A DNA stretch of 38,087 nt from Clostridia bacterium (GCA_017547805.1 JAFYOR010000041.1:1-38087); one strand, 5' to 3'; shown: positions 25,145-33,029, counted from the stretch's first letter. Notes: generated by a model not told the origin, from the letters alone. A program made the numbers and translations.

Positions 25145-26320
25145 TCAGTTGCCGAGCATGAAGCGATCCCGGATGCGCAGCAGCGAATGAAGCATTCCGG
25201 GCAGTTCAACCGTTTCGCCTGCGACCGCCGGAACCGATGCAAGCACGCTGTCGCCGCGCATGATGCGGATTTCGCCGACCTGTTCGCCCTTTTTAACAGG
25301 CGCGGCAATGCTTTCGGGCAGAGCGGCGTTAAGCGTAATGTCTCCCTGTTCGCCTTTCCTGAGAAGGAGCGAGTAGCTGCCGCCGCTGACGACGGGCACT
25401 TCGTCGCTTCCGCCAAGGCGTATGGCGAGGGAGAGTCCGAGGGAATCGCCCTCCCGGACGGGGGAAAAGAGCTGATATCCGGCGAAGCCGTATTCAAGCA
25501 TGGCCCGCGCTTCGTTAAAGCGCGTCTGTCCTGCGGGATTGCCGAGCACCACCGCGATCAGCCGCATGCCGTCCTTCTTGGCCGTTGCCGCCATGCAGTA
25601 GCGCGCTTCGTTTGTGGAGCCGGTTTTGTAGCCGTCGCAGCCGGGATAAAAGCGCACGAGCCGGTTGGTGTTCGTCAGCTGCGTGATGCGTCCGCCGCTG
25701 TGCCGGATTTCATCCATCCAGATGGTCGAGTATTGATAATACAGGGGATGGGCGTCGAGCTCCCGGCTGAGCAGCGCGACGTCGCGCGCGGACATATAAT
25801 GCCCCTGCGCGGGGAGTCCGGTGCAATTGACGAAATTCGTGTTTTCAAGACCGAGTTCGCCTGCGCGCTGGTTCATCCGGCGGACGAATGCCTCTTCCGC
25901 GCCGCTGATGTATTCGGCAAGGGCTACGGCGGAATCGTTCGCGCTGGCGATGATGACGCTTTTGAGCAGTTCGCTGACCGGATAGCGCCCGCCGGCGTCA
26001 AGAAAGGCCTGACTGCCGCCCATGCCCGAGGCGTGCGGGGAAACGGTAACGACGTCGTCCGCAGCAATACGGCCATCGTCAATCGCTTCCAGCGTCAAAA
26101 GGATTGTCATGACCTTGGTGACGCTGGCGACGGGCCGGCGTTCGTCGGCGTTTTTTTCAAAGATTACGCGCCCTGTGGATGCTTCCATCAGCAGCGCGGC
26201 GGGGCTTGTCAGATTCAGGGGGACGCTTTGTTCCATCGGCTGTGCGAACACGGCGGCAGACGGGAGCAGGCTAAGCGCCGTCGCTGTCAGGAAAGCGGTG
26301 AATGGCTTCATGATGCGCAT
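25145..26320 (-). CDS. dacF: D-alanyl-D-alanine carboxypeptidase (S11, DacF-like)
   Basis: Penicillin-binding protein that trims the terminal D-Ala of peptidoglycan stem peptides outside the membrane. It has 391 aa with a signal peptide cleaved after AVFA (about residue 26). Active-site motifs are SVTK (Ser66, Lys69), SAN (127-129) and KTG (232-234), in that order, followed by the PBP5-like C-terminal beta domain and a terminal amphipathic stretch (LLRIRDRFMLG). The start chosen is ATG 26320 with GGAGGG upstream; a longer frame to 26356 lacks a site. It lies 70 bp downstream of gpr on the same strand, which suggests a forespore-related role as for B. subtilis dacF. This is inference: vegetative DacA-like roles are equally compatible with the motifs. 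Confidence 0.9.
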   Translation of the reverse strand: MRIMKPFTAFLTATALSLLPSAAVFAQPMEQSVPLNLTSPAALLMEASTGRVIFEKNADERRPVASVTKVMTILLTLEAIDDGRIAADDVVTVSPHASGMGGSQAFLDAGGRYPVSELLKSVIIASANDSAVALAEYISGAEEAFVRRMNQRAGELGLENTNFVNCTGLPAQGHYMSARDVALLSRELDAHPLYYQYSTIWMDEIRHSGGRITQLTNTNRLVRFYPGCDGYKTGSTNEARYCMAATAKKDGMRLIAVVLGNPAGQTRFNEARAMLEYGFAGYQLFSPVREGDSLGLSLAIRLGGSDEVPVVSGGSYSLLLRKGEQGDITLNAALPESIAAPVKKGEQVGEIRIMRGDSVLASVPAVAGETVELPGMLHSLLRIRDRFMLGN

Positions 26321-26390
26321 GATTTCCCTCCGATATTGATGAGAATATACTTTCAAGGCTGCGGGTCGGTGAAGAAGCGGGCGCTTGATC

Positions 26391-27302
26391 TTACTGCGCT
26401 GTCAGCTGCGCGATGTCCCCGGCGGAAAGTCCGGGATGCAGCGCGAGGTTGATACCCTCTGCAAGGATTCCGGACATGCGCTCCACCAGCGCATCCACTT
26501 CGCGCGGAGTGACGATCAGGTCGCCCAGCCGCTCGGACACCACGCGCTCTACGACCTGTGCAAGACGCTGCTCATCCTCGGCGGATGCCCCGTCTGCCTC
26601 GGCAAAGGCGGAAAGGGCGTCGCCCGCGATCTTTGCGGCGTAAACCACCATCGGTACGCCGATGGCGATGACCGGAACGCCCAGCGTTTCAAGGTTCAGC
26701 GCCTGACGGTGATTGCCCACACCGGAGCCTGGCGCGATGCCGGTATCCGCGATCTGGATCGTTGAACAGATACGTGCCGAGCTTCTGGCGGCCAGCGCGT
26801 CGACGGCGATGACCACGTCGGGCGCGACGTGCTCGGTCATTCCGCGGATGACCTCGGCTGTTTCAATGCCTGTCACGCCCAGCACGCCGGGCGCGGCGGC
26901 GCAGACGCTGCGCATGCCCTCGCGGACGTCCTGCGGAAGGCAGGCACCAAGATGCCGCGTGACCAGCACGCGATCGACGGTGCGCGGCCCGAGCGCATCG
27001 GGCGTAACGCTGCGGTTGCCAAGCCCCACGACGAGCACGCGCTCCGTGTCCTTGGGCAGCATGCCGCAAAGCGCGTGCGCAAGCTGCCGGCTGAGCGCCT
27101 CACGAGTGCTCAGATCGATGGAAAGCGACTGAAGGCAGCTGAGGGTGACGTAGGTTCCTGCCGGACGCCCGAAGCGCGCCGCTGTTTCGTCGTCGCGGAT
27201 GGAGACGGTTGTTTGCTCGATCCCGTGTTCAAGCTGCCGGACCTCGGGCTCAAGCTCCGCCGCGCCTGCCTCCAGCGCCAGATCTGTCCATATCTGTCTC
27301 AT
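26391..27302 (-). CDS. gpr: Germination protease GPR (peptidase A25)
   Basis: Degrades small acid-soluble spore proteins early in germination. Made in the forespore as a zymogen. Family blocks seen are TDLALEA near the N-terminus, VVGLGNRSVTPDALGP, GVLGVTGIETAEVIRGM, VVIAVDALAARSSARICSTIQIADTGI and GSGVGNHRQAL, then GVPVIAIGVPMVV. Conserved acidic residues in the VTPDALGP and VDALAAR blocks are the proposed catalytic aspartates. At 303 aa it is shorter than the ~370 aa Bacillus protein. Only about five residues precede the TDLA segment, so the usual ~15-residue propeptide is largely missing. ATG 27302 has GGGAGG eight bases upstream. No clear sigma-G promoter could be assigned. Confidence 0.92.
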   Translation of the reverse strand: MRQIWTDLALEAGAAELEPEVRQLEHGIEQTTVSIRDDETAARFGRPAGTYVTLSCLQSLSIDLSTREALSRQLAHALCGMLPKDTERVLVVGLGNRSVTPDALGPRTVDRVLVTRHLGACLPQDVREGMRSVCAAAPGVLGVTGIETAEVIRGMTEHVAPDVVIAVDALAARSSARICSTIQIADTGIAPGSGVGNHRQALNLETLGVPVIAIGVPMVVYAAKIAGDALSAFAEADGASAEDEQRLAQVVERVVSERLGDLIVTPREVDALVERMSGILAEGINLALHPGLSAGDIAQLTAQ

Positions 27303-27427
27303 GTGTGGTCAGCCTCCCAAACAATGATTCGTCGTTAATTATTTGACGGTATTTGTATTTTGCTCCGGGATGTGGTAAAGTATAAGCAGCTTCATTGGCG
27401 AACTTTCCGCCTGAAAGGAGAATTTCC

Positions 27428-29320
27428 ATGGCTCATATTTCCGGCATGCTGCGCGCGGCGGCGGTTTCTCCGCGCGTTCACCTTGCGAATCCTGCAAAGA
27501 ATGCGCAGGAGATTGCGCAGTATCTTCGTGCGGCGGATGAAATGGGGATTTCGCTGTGTGTGTTTCCCGAGCTGTGCCTGACAGGCGCGACCTGCGGCGA
27601 TCTGTTTTATCAGGAGGCGCTGCTTGAGGGCGCAAAGGAAGCGCTTAAAACCCTGTGTGAGCTTGATGCGAAGACGGCGTTTGTCGTCGGTCTGCCGCTG
27701 GAAATGGGCGGACAGCTCTATAACTGTGCGGCGGTCTGCGCGCAGGGCAATCTTGCTCTGGTCACAAAGGCTTTCCCGGCTGACCGCTGGTTTGCGCCGG
27801 GCAAAAATGCGCCGGACTGGACGTACCTTGATGAGATTGAAACGCCCGTGCTCTGCGGTGATGAAGCGGTCATTCGTGCGGGCGGTATGACCTTTGGCGT
27901 GTGCATCGGTCAGGAGCTTTCCTCTCCGCTTTCTCCCGCGGCACGGCAGTGCGCTGCCGGCGCGATGCTCATCGCCAACCCCTGCGCCGAAACCGAAAGC
28001 GGCCTCATGGCCAAGGCGCGCAGACAGCGGCTTTCCTTCCTTTCCGATCAGCTGGCCTGCGCCATCGTGCATGCGGGCGCGGGCTATGGCGAGTCGACGA
28101 CCGACGCCGTTTATGCGGGATATACGGGCATTTACGAGGCGGGCGACTGCCTTGCCCAGCGTCCCTGCTTTGAGCGTGAAGGCACGATGATCTGCGCCGA
28201 TACGGACTGCGCGCGCCTTGGCTATAAGCGCAGGACGACTGCGCTGTATGCGCCCTGTGATCAAAGGACGATCGTCTTTGAAATGGCGATGGACGACGCG
28301 CCCAAGGCGGACGAGGCGATCCTGCGTCCGCTTGATAAGGCGCCGTTTATTCCGGAGAAGGCTGAAGCGGATACGCGCTATGCGGATATCCTTGCGATTC
28401 AGGCGCAGGGACTGATCCGCCGCATGGATCATATCGGCGTGCGCAAGCTGGTCATCGGCGTCTCCGGCGGACTGGATTCCACGCTTGCGCTGCTGGTTGC
28501 GGCGCATGCCTATGACCTGATGGGCTGGGCGCGCAGCGATATTATCGCCATCACCATGCCGGGACTGGGCACGAGCAAGCGTACGCACGACAATGCCGAA
28601 AGCCTGTCGGATCTGCTGGGCTGCACCGCGCTGGAAATTCCGATCGGTCCGGCGGTTGCGCAGCACTTTGCCGATATCGGTCAGGATCCCGCCGTGCGCG
28701 ATATCTGCTATGAAAACTCTCAGGCGCGTGAACGCACGCAGATCCTGATGGACTATGCCAATAAGGTTGGCGGCATCGTGCTGGGCACGGGCGATCTGAG
28801 CGAGCTGGCGCTGGGCTTCTGCACGTATAACGGCGATCAGATGAGCATGTACAACGTCAACGGTTCGATCCCCAAGACGCTCATGCGTCCGCTGGTCCGC
28901 TGGGTCAGCGCGAAGCTGGGGGACAAGGTACACGACGTCGTCGTCGACATCGTCAAGACGCCGGTTTCCCCGGAACTTGTCCCCGGCGAAGAGGAAATCA
29001 GCCAGAAGACCGAGGATATTCTGGGATCTTATGACCTGCACGATTTCTTCCTGTGGAATATGATGGATAGCGGAGCGGGCCCCAAAAAGCTCTATGCACT
29101 TGCTGTACAGGCGTTTGGCGGATACTTCACTGCGCAGACGATTTACAAGGCGCTGGATACCTTTGTGCGCCGCTTCTTCTCCCAGCAGTTCAAGCGCAGC
29201 GCGATGCCCGACGGCGCGGGTGCGACCGGCATCTCCCTGTCCCCGCGCGGCGGCTTTGCCTGTCCCAGCGACGCACAGCGCGCGCTGTGGATGAGCGAAC
29301 TGGAAGGGATCAAGGAATAA
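27428..29320 (+). CDS. nadE: Glutamine-dependent NAD+ synthetase
   Basis: Last step of NAD synthesis: amidation of nicotinate adenine dinucleotide with ammonia from glutamine and ATP. It has 630 aa with two domains. The N-terminal nitrilase-type glutaminase has its triad visible: Glu48 in FPELCLTG, Lys114 in LVTKAFP, and Cys159 in GVCIGQE. The C-terminal synthetase has the P-loop SGGLDS (346-351), SKRTHDNAESLSDLLG, and the LGTGDLSELALGF block. ATG 27428 has AAGGAG seven bases upstream. Divergent from gpr across 125 bp. The nadE promoter is not clear: only a TATAAG-like -10 near 27379 is visible. Confidence 0.95.
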   Translation: MAHISGMLRAAAVSPRVHLANPAKNAQEIAQYLRAADEMGISLCVFPELCLTGATCGDLFYQEALLEGAKEALKTLCELDAKTAFVVGLPLEMGGQLYNCAAVCAQGNLALVTKAFPADRWFAPGKNAPDWTYLDEIETPVLCGDEAVIRAGGMTFGVCIGQELSSPLSPAARQCAAGAMLIANPCAETESGLMAKARRQRLSFLSDQLACAIVHAGAGYGESTTDAVYAGYTGIYEAGDCLAQRPCFEREGTMICADTDCARLGYKRRTTALYAPCDQRTIVFEMAMDDAPKADEAILRPLDKAPFIPEKAEADTRYADILAIQAQGLIRRMDHIGVRKLVIGVSGGLDSTLALLVAAHAYDLMGWARSDIIAITMPGLGTSKRTHDNAESLSDLLGCTALEIPIGPAVAQHFADIGQDPAVRDICYENSQARERTQILMDYANKVGGIVLGTGDLSELALGFCTYNGDQMSMYNVNGSIPKTLMRPLVRWVSAKLGDKVHDVVVDIVKTPVSPELVPGEEEISQKTEDILGSYDLHDFFLWNMMDSGAGPKKLYALAVQAFGGYFTAQTIYKALDTFVRRFFSQQFKRSAMPDGAGATGISLSPRGGFACPSDAQRALWMSELEGIKE

Positions 29321-29333
29321 GGCTTCTTTACAC

Positions 29334-29393
29334 TGCGCGAAGCGAAGAGGGAGCAATACCCCTTGGCAGGGTTTGAGACGGAAGTCCCAACGT
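29334..29393 (+). repeat. Degraded copy of palindromic repeat family B
   Basis: GCGCGAAGCGAAGAGGGAG, then CCCCTTGGCAGGGTTTGAGA and CGGAAGTCCCAACG keep the order of the copies at 3068 and 13666, but the first palindrome has lost its left arm. Confidence 0.5.
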
Positions 29394-29483
29394 GCCTTGA
29401 TATTCATAAAGAAACCGGAACCTGAAAGCAGTCGAAGGTGACGATTTTGGCGCCAAGTGTATTGGAAATCTAAGCATACAGAA

Positions 29484-29542
29484 AAACATCCCCTGCAAAT
29501 GCGCTGCGTCAGGCGCGGATGCAGGGGATGTTTTTGTTTTTT
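29484..29542. terminator. Bidirectional intrinsic terminator after nadE
   Basis: Stem ACATCCCCTGC/GCAGGGGATGT with an internal GC-rich loop (GCGCTGCGTCAGGCGC). Plus strand has TTTTTGTTTTTT; minus strand has TTTTTCTG. It could end nadE on one strand and the candidate RNA of the orphan promoter on the other. Confidence 0.75.
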
Positions 29543-29640
29543 CGGAACGGCATTTCGGGAGGGGAAGCCGTCCTATAAAGATGGGAGGAGAAGGATTGGC
29601 GGTTCAAACCAAATGTCACCGTTAGCGAAATCTAACTTAC
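29484..29640 (-). ncRNA. Candidate ~155-nt RNA from an orphan promoter
   Basis: The minus-strand promoter at 29675-29647 predicts a start near 29640. No frame with a start codon and ribosome site follows before the terminator at 29542-29484. The first transcribed bases form a hairpin GTTAG-N6-CTAAC (29636-29621). No known RNA family was recognised. A remnant of a lost gene's promoter is the main alternative. Confidence 0.35.
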
Positions 29641-29646
29641 AAATAT

Positions 29647-29675
29647 AGTATATCGGAATACTAGGATATTGTCAA
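29647..29675 (-). promoter_or_regulatory. Near-consensus orphan promoter (minus strand)
   Basis: TTGACA (29675-29670), a 17-bp spacer and TATACT (29652-29647) on the minus strand. It lies downstream of the small minus-strand gene at 29720-29977 and points toward nadE's 3' end with no gene to serve. The inverted repeat GTTAG-N6-CTAAC at 29621-29636 overlaps the expected start region and could also be an operator. Confidence 0.55.
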
Positions 29676-29719
29676 TAGAAGATGCGCATTTTCTGAAAAA
29701 ATTTTGATGAGGCGATAGG

Positions 29720-29977
29720 TCATGTCTCCGCCTCGATGAACCAGTAAGGCTCGTCGTAAAAGAGCTGAATGATCCGGTCTTCAATCTGACAGGTATAGCG
29801 CACGCCCTGTCCGCCGGCCTTCAGCGAGGGCGCCTGACGGACGTCCAGAATGCGGTCGATCTTCTGCGCGGGTCCGTCCTGCGTACGCAGAAGGAGCGGG
29901 CGGATGCGCCCGTCCAGATGATGATCGGCGCGGACCTTGACGTAAATCTTACCAGGATTTTCGCGGTAAACGGACAT
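29720..29977 (-). CDS. Small conserved protein next to dinB, function unknown (85 aa)
   Basis: Not recognised as a named family. The 85-residue protein is beta-rich in appearance: KIYVKVRADHHLDGRIRPLLL, then KIDRILDVRQA, VRYTCQIEDRIIQLFYDE and the ending PYWFIEAET. The pattern resembles short proteins encoded beside Y-family or other SOS polymerases in several bacteria, but that likeness is from memory and weak. ATG 29977 has a strong AAGGAGG nine bases upstream, which supports a real gene. It lies on the same strand as dinB, about 300 bp downstream of its stop, separated by repeats and a possible gene remnant, so it might be co-transcribed and SOS-induced. Confidence 0.65.
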   Translation of the reverse strand: MSVYRENPGKIYVKVRADHHLDGRIRPLLLRTQDGPAQKIDRILDVRQAPSLKAGGQGVRYTCQIEDRIIQLFYDEPYWFIEAET

Positions 29978-30062
29978 GGAGAACAGCCTCCTTGATGAGG
30001 AAATAAACGAGGGAAGAGGCGGATAGCGGCATTCATTTCAAAGCATCCACCAAAGCGCATAT

Positions 30063-30113
30063 TGGGCCTTCCCCTTTGGGGAAGGTGGATTTGCCGAAGG
30101 CAAAGACGGATGA
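30063..30113 (-). repeat. Dispersed gut-Firmicutes-type repeat
   Basis: GGGCCTTCCCCTTTGGGGAAGG, with hairpin arms CCTTCCCC and GGGGAAGG, then TTTGCC/GGCAAA and GACGGATGAGG. This layout is common between genes in gut Clostridia. Here it seems to sit inside a former reading frame (minus strand, stop at 30033) whose remaining part reads PLLIIMPVGGARTLAIYDTQT. The remainder of the gap 29978-30279 has no intact gene. Confidence 0.6.
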
Positions 30114-30216
30114 GGTCTGCGTATCGTAAATCGCCAGCGTGCGGGCACCGCCCACCGGCATAATGATGAGCAGGGGATCAGAGCGCCTGTTGCGCGAATG
30201 ATCCCGTTTAAGCCGC

Positions 30217-30279
30217 GCGAAGCGAAGCGGGAGCGGGCACAGCCCGCGGCGAAGCGAAGCGGGAGCGGGCACAGCCCGC
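30217..30279 (+). repeat. Two tandem 32-bp hairpin repeats abutting the dinB stop
   Basis: GCGAAGCGAAGCGGGAGCGG followed by GCACAGCCCGC occurs twice with a 32-bp period (30217-30247 and 30249-30279). Each has a hairpin GCGGGCACAGCCCGC-like end, as in repeat family A. The second copy touches the dinB stop codon at 30280-30282. Confidence 0.75.
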
Positions 30280-31545
30280 CTAGCCTGCAAAGAAGGGAAC
30301 CGGGTGAATCGTGTGCTCTTCGACGGGATTGATCTGCGCATAGCCAGTATCGGTGAGGACAACGCCGCGCTTGATGATCTGATGCCCGTAGCGGCGGCGC
30401 AGATCGTCGATGGAGCGCTCCAGCGCTTCTGTGTGCATGCGTCGGGCTTCGTCGCCGGTAAAGTCGAGCTGAATGGGACTGTCGTCGGCGGTGAGCGCGT
30501 GGCAGGAAAGACCGACGCTGCGATAAGGGAAGCCGGAAGCAAAGCGCGCATTGAAGAGGGAAAGCGCGGCCTGCGCCAGCTCGCCGGTGAGATTCGTGGG
30601 CCGTTTGAGGGTTGTCTGACAGGAGCGCGTGATCAGCGTGGTGGTGCGCGCGCTGATGCTCACACAGCGCGCCCGGAAGCCGCCTTGACGCAGGCGCGCG
30701 GCGACGGATTCCGCCAGAAGATAGAAAATACAGCGCGCATCGTCCGGGGTCTGCAGATCGTGCGGGGGCGTGGTGCTGTTGCCGATGGACTTGACGCAGG
30801 TGCGGTGGTCGATGGACATGACGGGCGAACGGTCCAAACCGCAGGCGTAGGCCTTGAGCAGAAGCCCGTTTTTGCCGAACTTGCTCTTGAGGACGGAATC
30901 TTCGCACGCAGCCAGATCGCCGATGGTCGTGATGCCCAGAGAAAAGAGCTTTTTGCGCGTGGCCGGACCGACGTAAAGCAGATCGCCCACGGGGAGCGGC
31001 GCGATCTTCTGCGCATAGCTCTGCGGGGGGAGCGCGGTGACTGCGTCCGGCTTTTTCAGATCGCTGCCCAGCTTGGCAAAGATCTTGTTGTCCGCGACGC
31101 CGACGGAAACGGTGATTCCCAGCTCATCCCTGATCCGGCAGCGGATTTCCTCCGCCGTGCGCACGCCGTCTGCGAAGGTGAAGCCGGGCTGCGTCAGATC
31201 AATCCACGCTTCATCCAGCCCAAAGGATTCCACCCGGGAGGAGTACTGCTCGTAAATCCGGCGCATCTTGCCGCTGAAACGCATGTAAAGCGGAAAATCC
31301 GGCGGCACGCAGACCAGCTCCGGACATTTCTGCTTCGCCTGCCAGATGGCTTCCCCCGTCTTGATGCCGTAACGCTTGGCGATCGCGTTTTTGGTGAGGA
31401 TGATGCCGTGCCGCGCCTGCGGATCGCCGCTCACGGCGACGGGCTTTTCCCGGATTTCCGGCGTATACAGGCATTCGACCGATGCATAAAAGCTGTTTGC
31501 ATCGCAATGCAGAATCACGCGCTCCAAACGCTCACCTTCTTTCAT
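30280..31545 (-). CDS. dinB: DNA polymerase IV (Y-family, DinB)
   Basis: Error-prone translesion polymerase, induced by DNA damage; 421 aa from ATG 31545. Motifs are VILHCDANSFYASVE (metal-binding Asp), KYGIKTGEAIWQAKQ-like finger block, ESFGLDEAWIDLT (the catalytic Asp-Glu), TVSVGVADNKIFAKLGSDLKKP, thumb HhH IAPLPVGDLLYVGPATRKKL, and a little-finger domain ending near YQ-type tail. No clamp-binding QLxLF box is obvious at the C-terminus. The ATG has no ribosome site; a TTG at 31527 has AAGGTG five bases upstream and would give MERVILHCD, a typical family start. A near-perfect LexA box lies at the transcription start. The gene ends right at a tandem hairpin repeat. Confidence 0.92.
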   Translation of the reverse strand: MKEGERLERVILHCDANSFYASVECLYTPEIREKPVAVSGDPQARHGIILTKNAIAKRYGIKTGEAIWQAKQKCPELVCVPPDFPLYMRFSGKMRRIYEQYSSRVESFGLDEAWIDLTQPGFTFADGVRTAEEIRCRIRDELGITVSVGVADNKIFAKLGSDLKKPDAVTALPPQSYAQKIAPLPVGDLLYVGPATRKKLFSLGITTIGDLAACEDSVLKSKFGKNGLLLKAYACGLDRSPVMSIDHRTCVKSIGNSTTPPHDLQTPDDARCIFYLLAESVAARLRQGGFRARCVSISARTTTLITRSCQTTLKRPTNLTGELAQAALSLFNARFASGFPYRSVGLSCHALTADDSPIQLDFTGDEARRMHTEALERSIDDLRRRYGHQIIKRGVVLTDTGYAQINPVEEHTIHPVPFFAG

Positions 31546-31546
31546 A

Positions 31547-31570
31547 ATATGAGAACAAATGTTCTCATAT
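31547..31570. promoter_or_regulatory. LexA (SOS) operator of dinB
   Basis: Palindrome with 10-bp arms ATATGAGAAC and GTTCTCATAT around AAAT. It contains GAAC-N4-GTTC, the core of the Firmicutes LexA/DinR box. It covers the expected start of the dinB transcript. Confidence 0.85.
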
Positions 31571-31573
31571 CGT

Positions 31574-31601
31574 ATTATACGCCTCTTTTGCCGTTTGTCA
31601 A
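31574..31601 (-). promoter_or_regulatory. Promoter of dinB (minus strand)
   Basis: Perfect TTGACA (31601-31596), a 16-bp spacer and perfect TATAAT (31579-31574). The LexA box begins four bases after the -10, so LexA would block a very strong promoter. Confidence 0.85.
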
Positions 31602-31742
31602 CAGGAAAAAAACGGATGTATTTGAGCGAACTCGGAAAAAACCGCCGGATTTCTTCGCGCGGGGGGATGGAAAGCGGACGCGCATTCGTTATAATGATAT
31701 CGATAGCCTGCCTGTCAGGCGGGAACAAGAGGGGGAAAACCG

Positions 31743-32969
31743 ATGCGCAAATTGCTGACGCTGATGCTGACTGCCGGACTGTTGCTGTGTGCGGGAACGG
31801 GCGCGGCGCTTGAATATACGCTGGAGGATGAGGGCAGCGAGGTGCGCCTGATTCAGGAAGCGCTGCTCAAGCTGGATTTCTATTACGGAGACATTACCGG
31901 GCACTATGGCGAGCGGACCGCGCGCGGCATTCGCCTGTTTCAGGCGGAATACGGACTGGAGCAGACAGGCGACGCGGACGATGCAACGCGGGAGCGGCTA
32001 TATCAGGCGACGGGTATGACTGCGCCGGCGCTGAGCGATACGCTCATTGAGATGAACGTGACGCTGCGCCGCGGCGACAGCGGCAAAGAGGTATACTGGC
32101 TGCAGGAGAGCCTTGCGGCGCTCGGGCATTATCAGGGCGAAGTGACCGGCAGCTACGGCGGGCTGACGCACGACGCAGTGCGTCGCTTCCAGCGCTCGGT
32201 CGGCTTGTCCGGCGATGGCGTCGCGGGCCGCAATACGATCCGGGAGCTTGCGCAGGCGCTTGAAGAGAAGGCGCGAGGCGAGCAGGAGGCGGCGCAGGAG
32301 ACGCAGGACGGCGGCGAAAATGCCGTTGATCCGGAGTCCATCACCACCCTGAAGCTCAATGTTGCCAACAGCGCCGTGCGCAAACTGCAGGAAGATCTTG
32401 AAGAACTGGGCTTTTATACGGGCACTGTCACCGGCAGCTTCGGCAGGCTGACGAAGGAGGCTGTGCGCCTGTTCCAGCGTGCGCATGATATTCCTTCCGA
32501 CGGCGTGGCAGGCCCGGTTACGCTGGCTGCGATTGAAAAGGAAATCGAAAAGAAGCATGCGCCCACGCCTTCGCCGACGCCCACGCCTGCGCCTTACGGC
32601 GGCGGACTGACGGTGACCACCCCCGTTCCGGCGGATAACAATCTGGCGACAGCCATTACGCCCGTGCCGGTCATCACGCCTACGCCGGAGCCGATCGTCG
32701 GCATTCATTCTTCCGTAGGCTTTCTGAGCATCGAGCGGGAGATGAAGCTCTACGATCAGTCCGAAGATGTGCGCCAGCTGCAGATTGCGCTCAATGCGCT
32801 GGGGTATTACAGCGGGTCCTTCAGCGGCTATTTTGATCTGCAGACAAAAGCGGCTGTGATGGGCTATCAGGCGGCGAAGGGCTTGAGTGTCACCGGCGAG
32901 GTCAATCAGATCATGCTCATCACCATCAACGACGACATCTTCCGGCGCATCGTCAATGCGGTGGACTGA
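31743..32969 (+). CDS. Secreted protein with four peptidoglycan-binding (PGBD) repeats
   Basis: Exported 408-aa protein with a signal peptide of about 22 residues. It carries four PG_binding_1 repeats at about 30-90, 108-170, 207-265 and 336-395. Each has the VRxLQ..L..LGFYxG..tG.fg..T..AV..FQ....L..dG.vg..T pattern. A Pro/Thr-rich linker (272-320) separates repeats three and four. No catalytic domain (amidase, L,D-transpeptidase, SLT) is present, so it likely binds or organises cell wall or spore cortex rather than cutting it. GAGGGGG precedes ATG 31743; a TATAAT at 31690-31695 without a good -35 is the likely promoter. Divergent from dinB. Confidence 0.85.
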   Translation: MRKLLTLMLTAGLLLCAGTGAALEYTLEDEGSEVRLIQEALLKLDFYYGDITGHYGERTARGIRLFQAEYGLEQTGDADDATRERLYQATGMTAPALSDTLIEMNVTLRRGDSGKEVYWLQESLAALGHYQGEVTGSYGGLTHDAVRRFQRSVGLSGDGVAGRNTIRELAQALEEKARGEQEAAQETQDGGENAVDPESITTLKLNVANSAVRKLQEDLEELGFYTGTVTGSFGRLTKEAVRLFQRAHDIPSDGVAGPVTLAAIEKEIEKKHAPTPSPTPTPAPYGGGLTVTTPVPADNNLATAITPVPVITPTPEPIVGIHSSVGFLSIEREMKLYDQSEDVRQLQIALNALGYYSGSFSGYFDLQTKAAVMGYQAAKGLSVTGEVNQIMLITINDDIFRRIVNAVD

Positions 32970-32992
32970 TACGGCTGTGCATCCGTAAAGCG

Positions 32993-33029
32993 AAAAAAGC
33001 TGTCAGATCATTGATCTGACAGCTTTTTT
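32993..33029. terminator. Strong, possibly bidirectional terminator
   Basis: Stem AAAAAAGCTGTCAGATC/GATCTGACAGCTTTTTT with an ATT loop. A-tract and T-tract on both sides suit both the PGBD gene (plus) and the MmcQ/YjbR gene (minus). Confidence 0.9.

Noticed and set aside
27303-27427. Sigma-G promoter for gpr
   Set aside because: No pair matching the forespore consensus with 17-18 bp spacing could be found on the minus strand; only AT-rich sequence is present.
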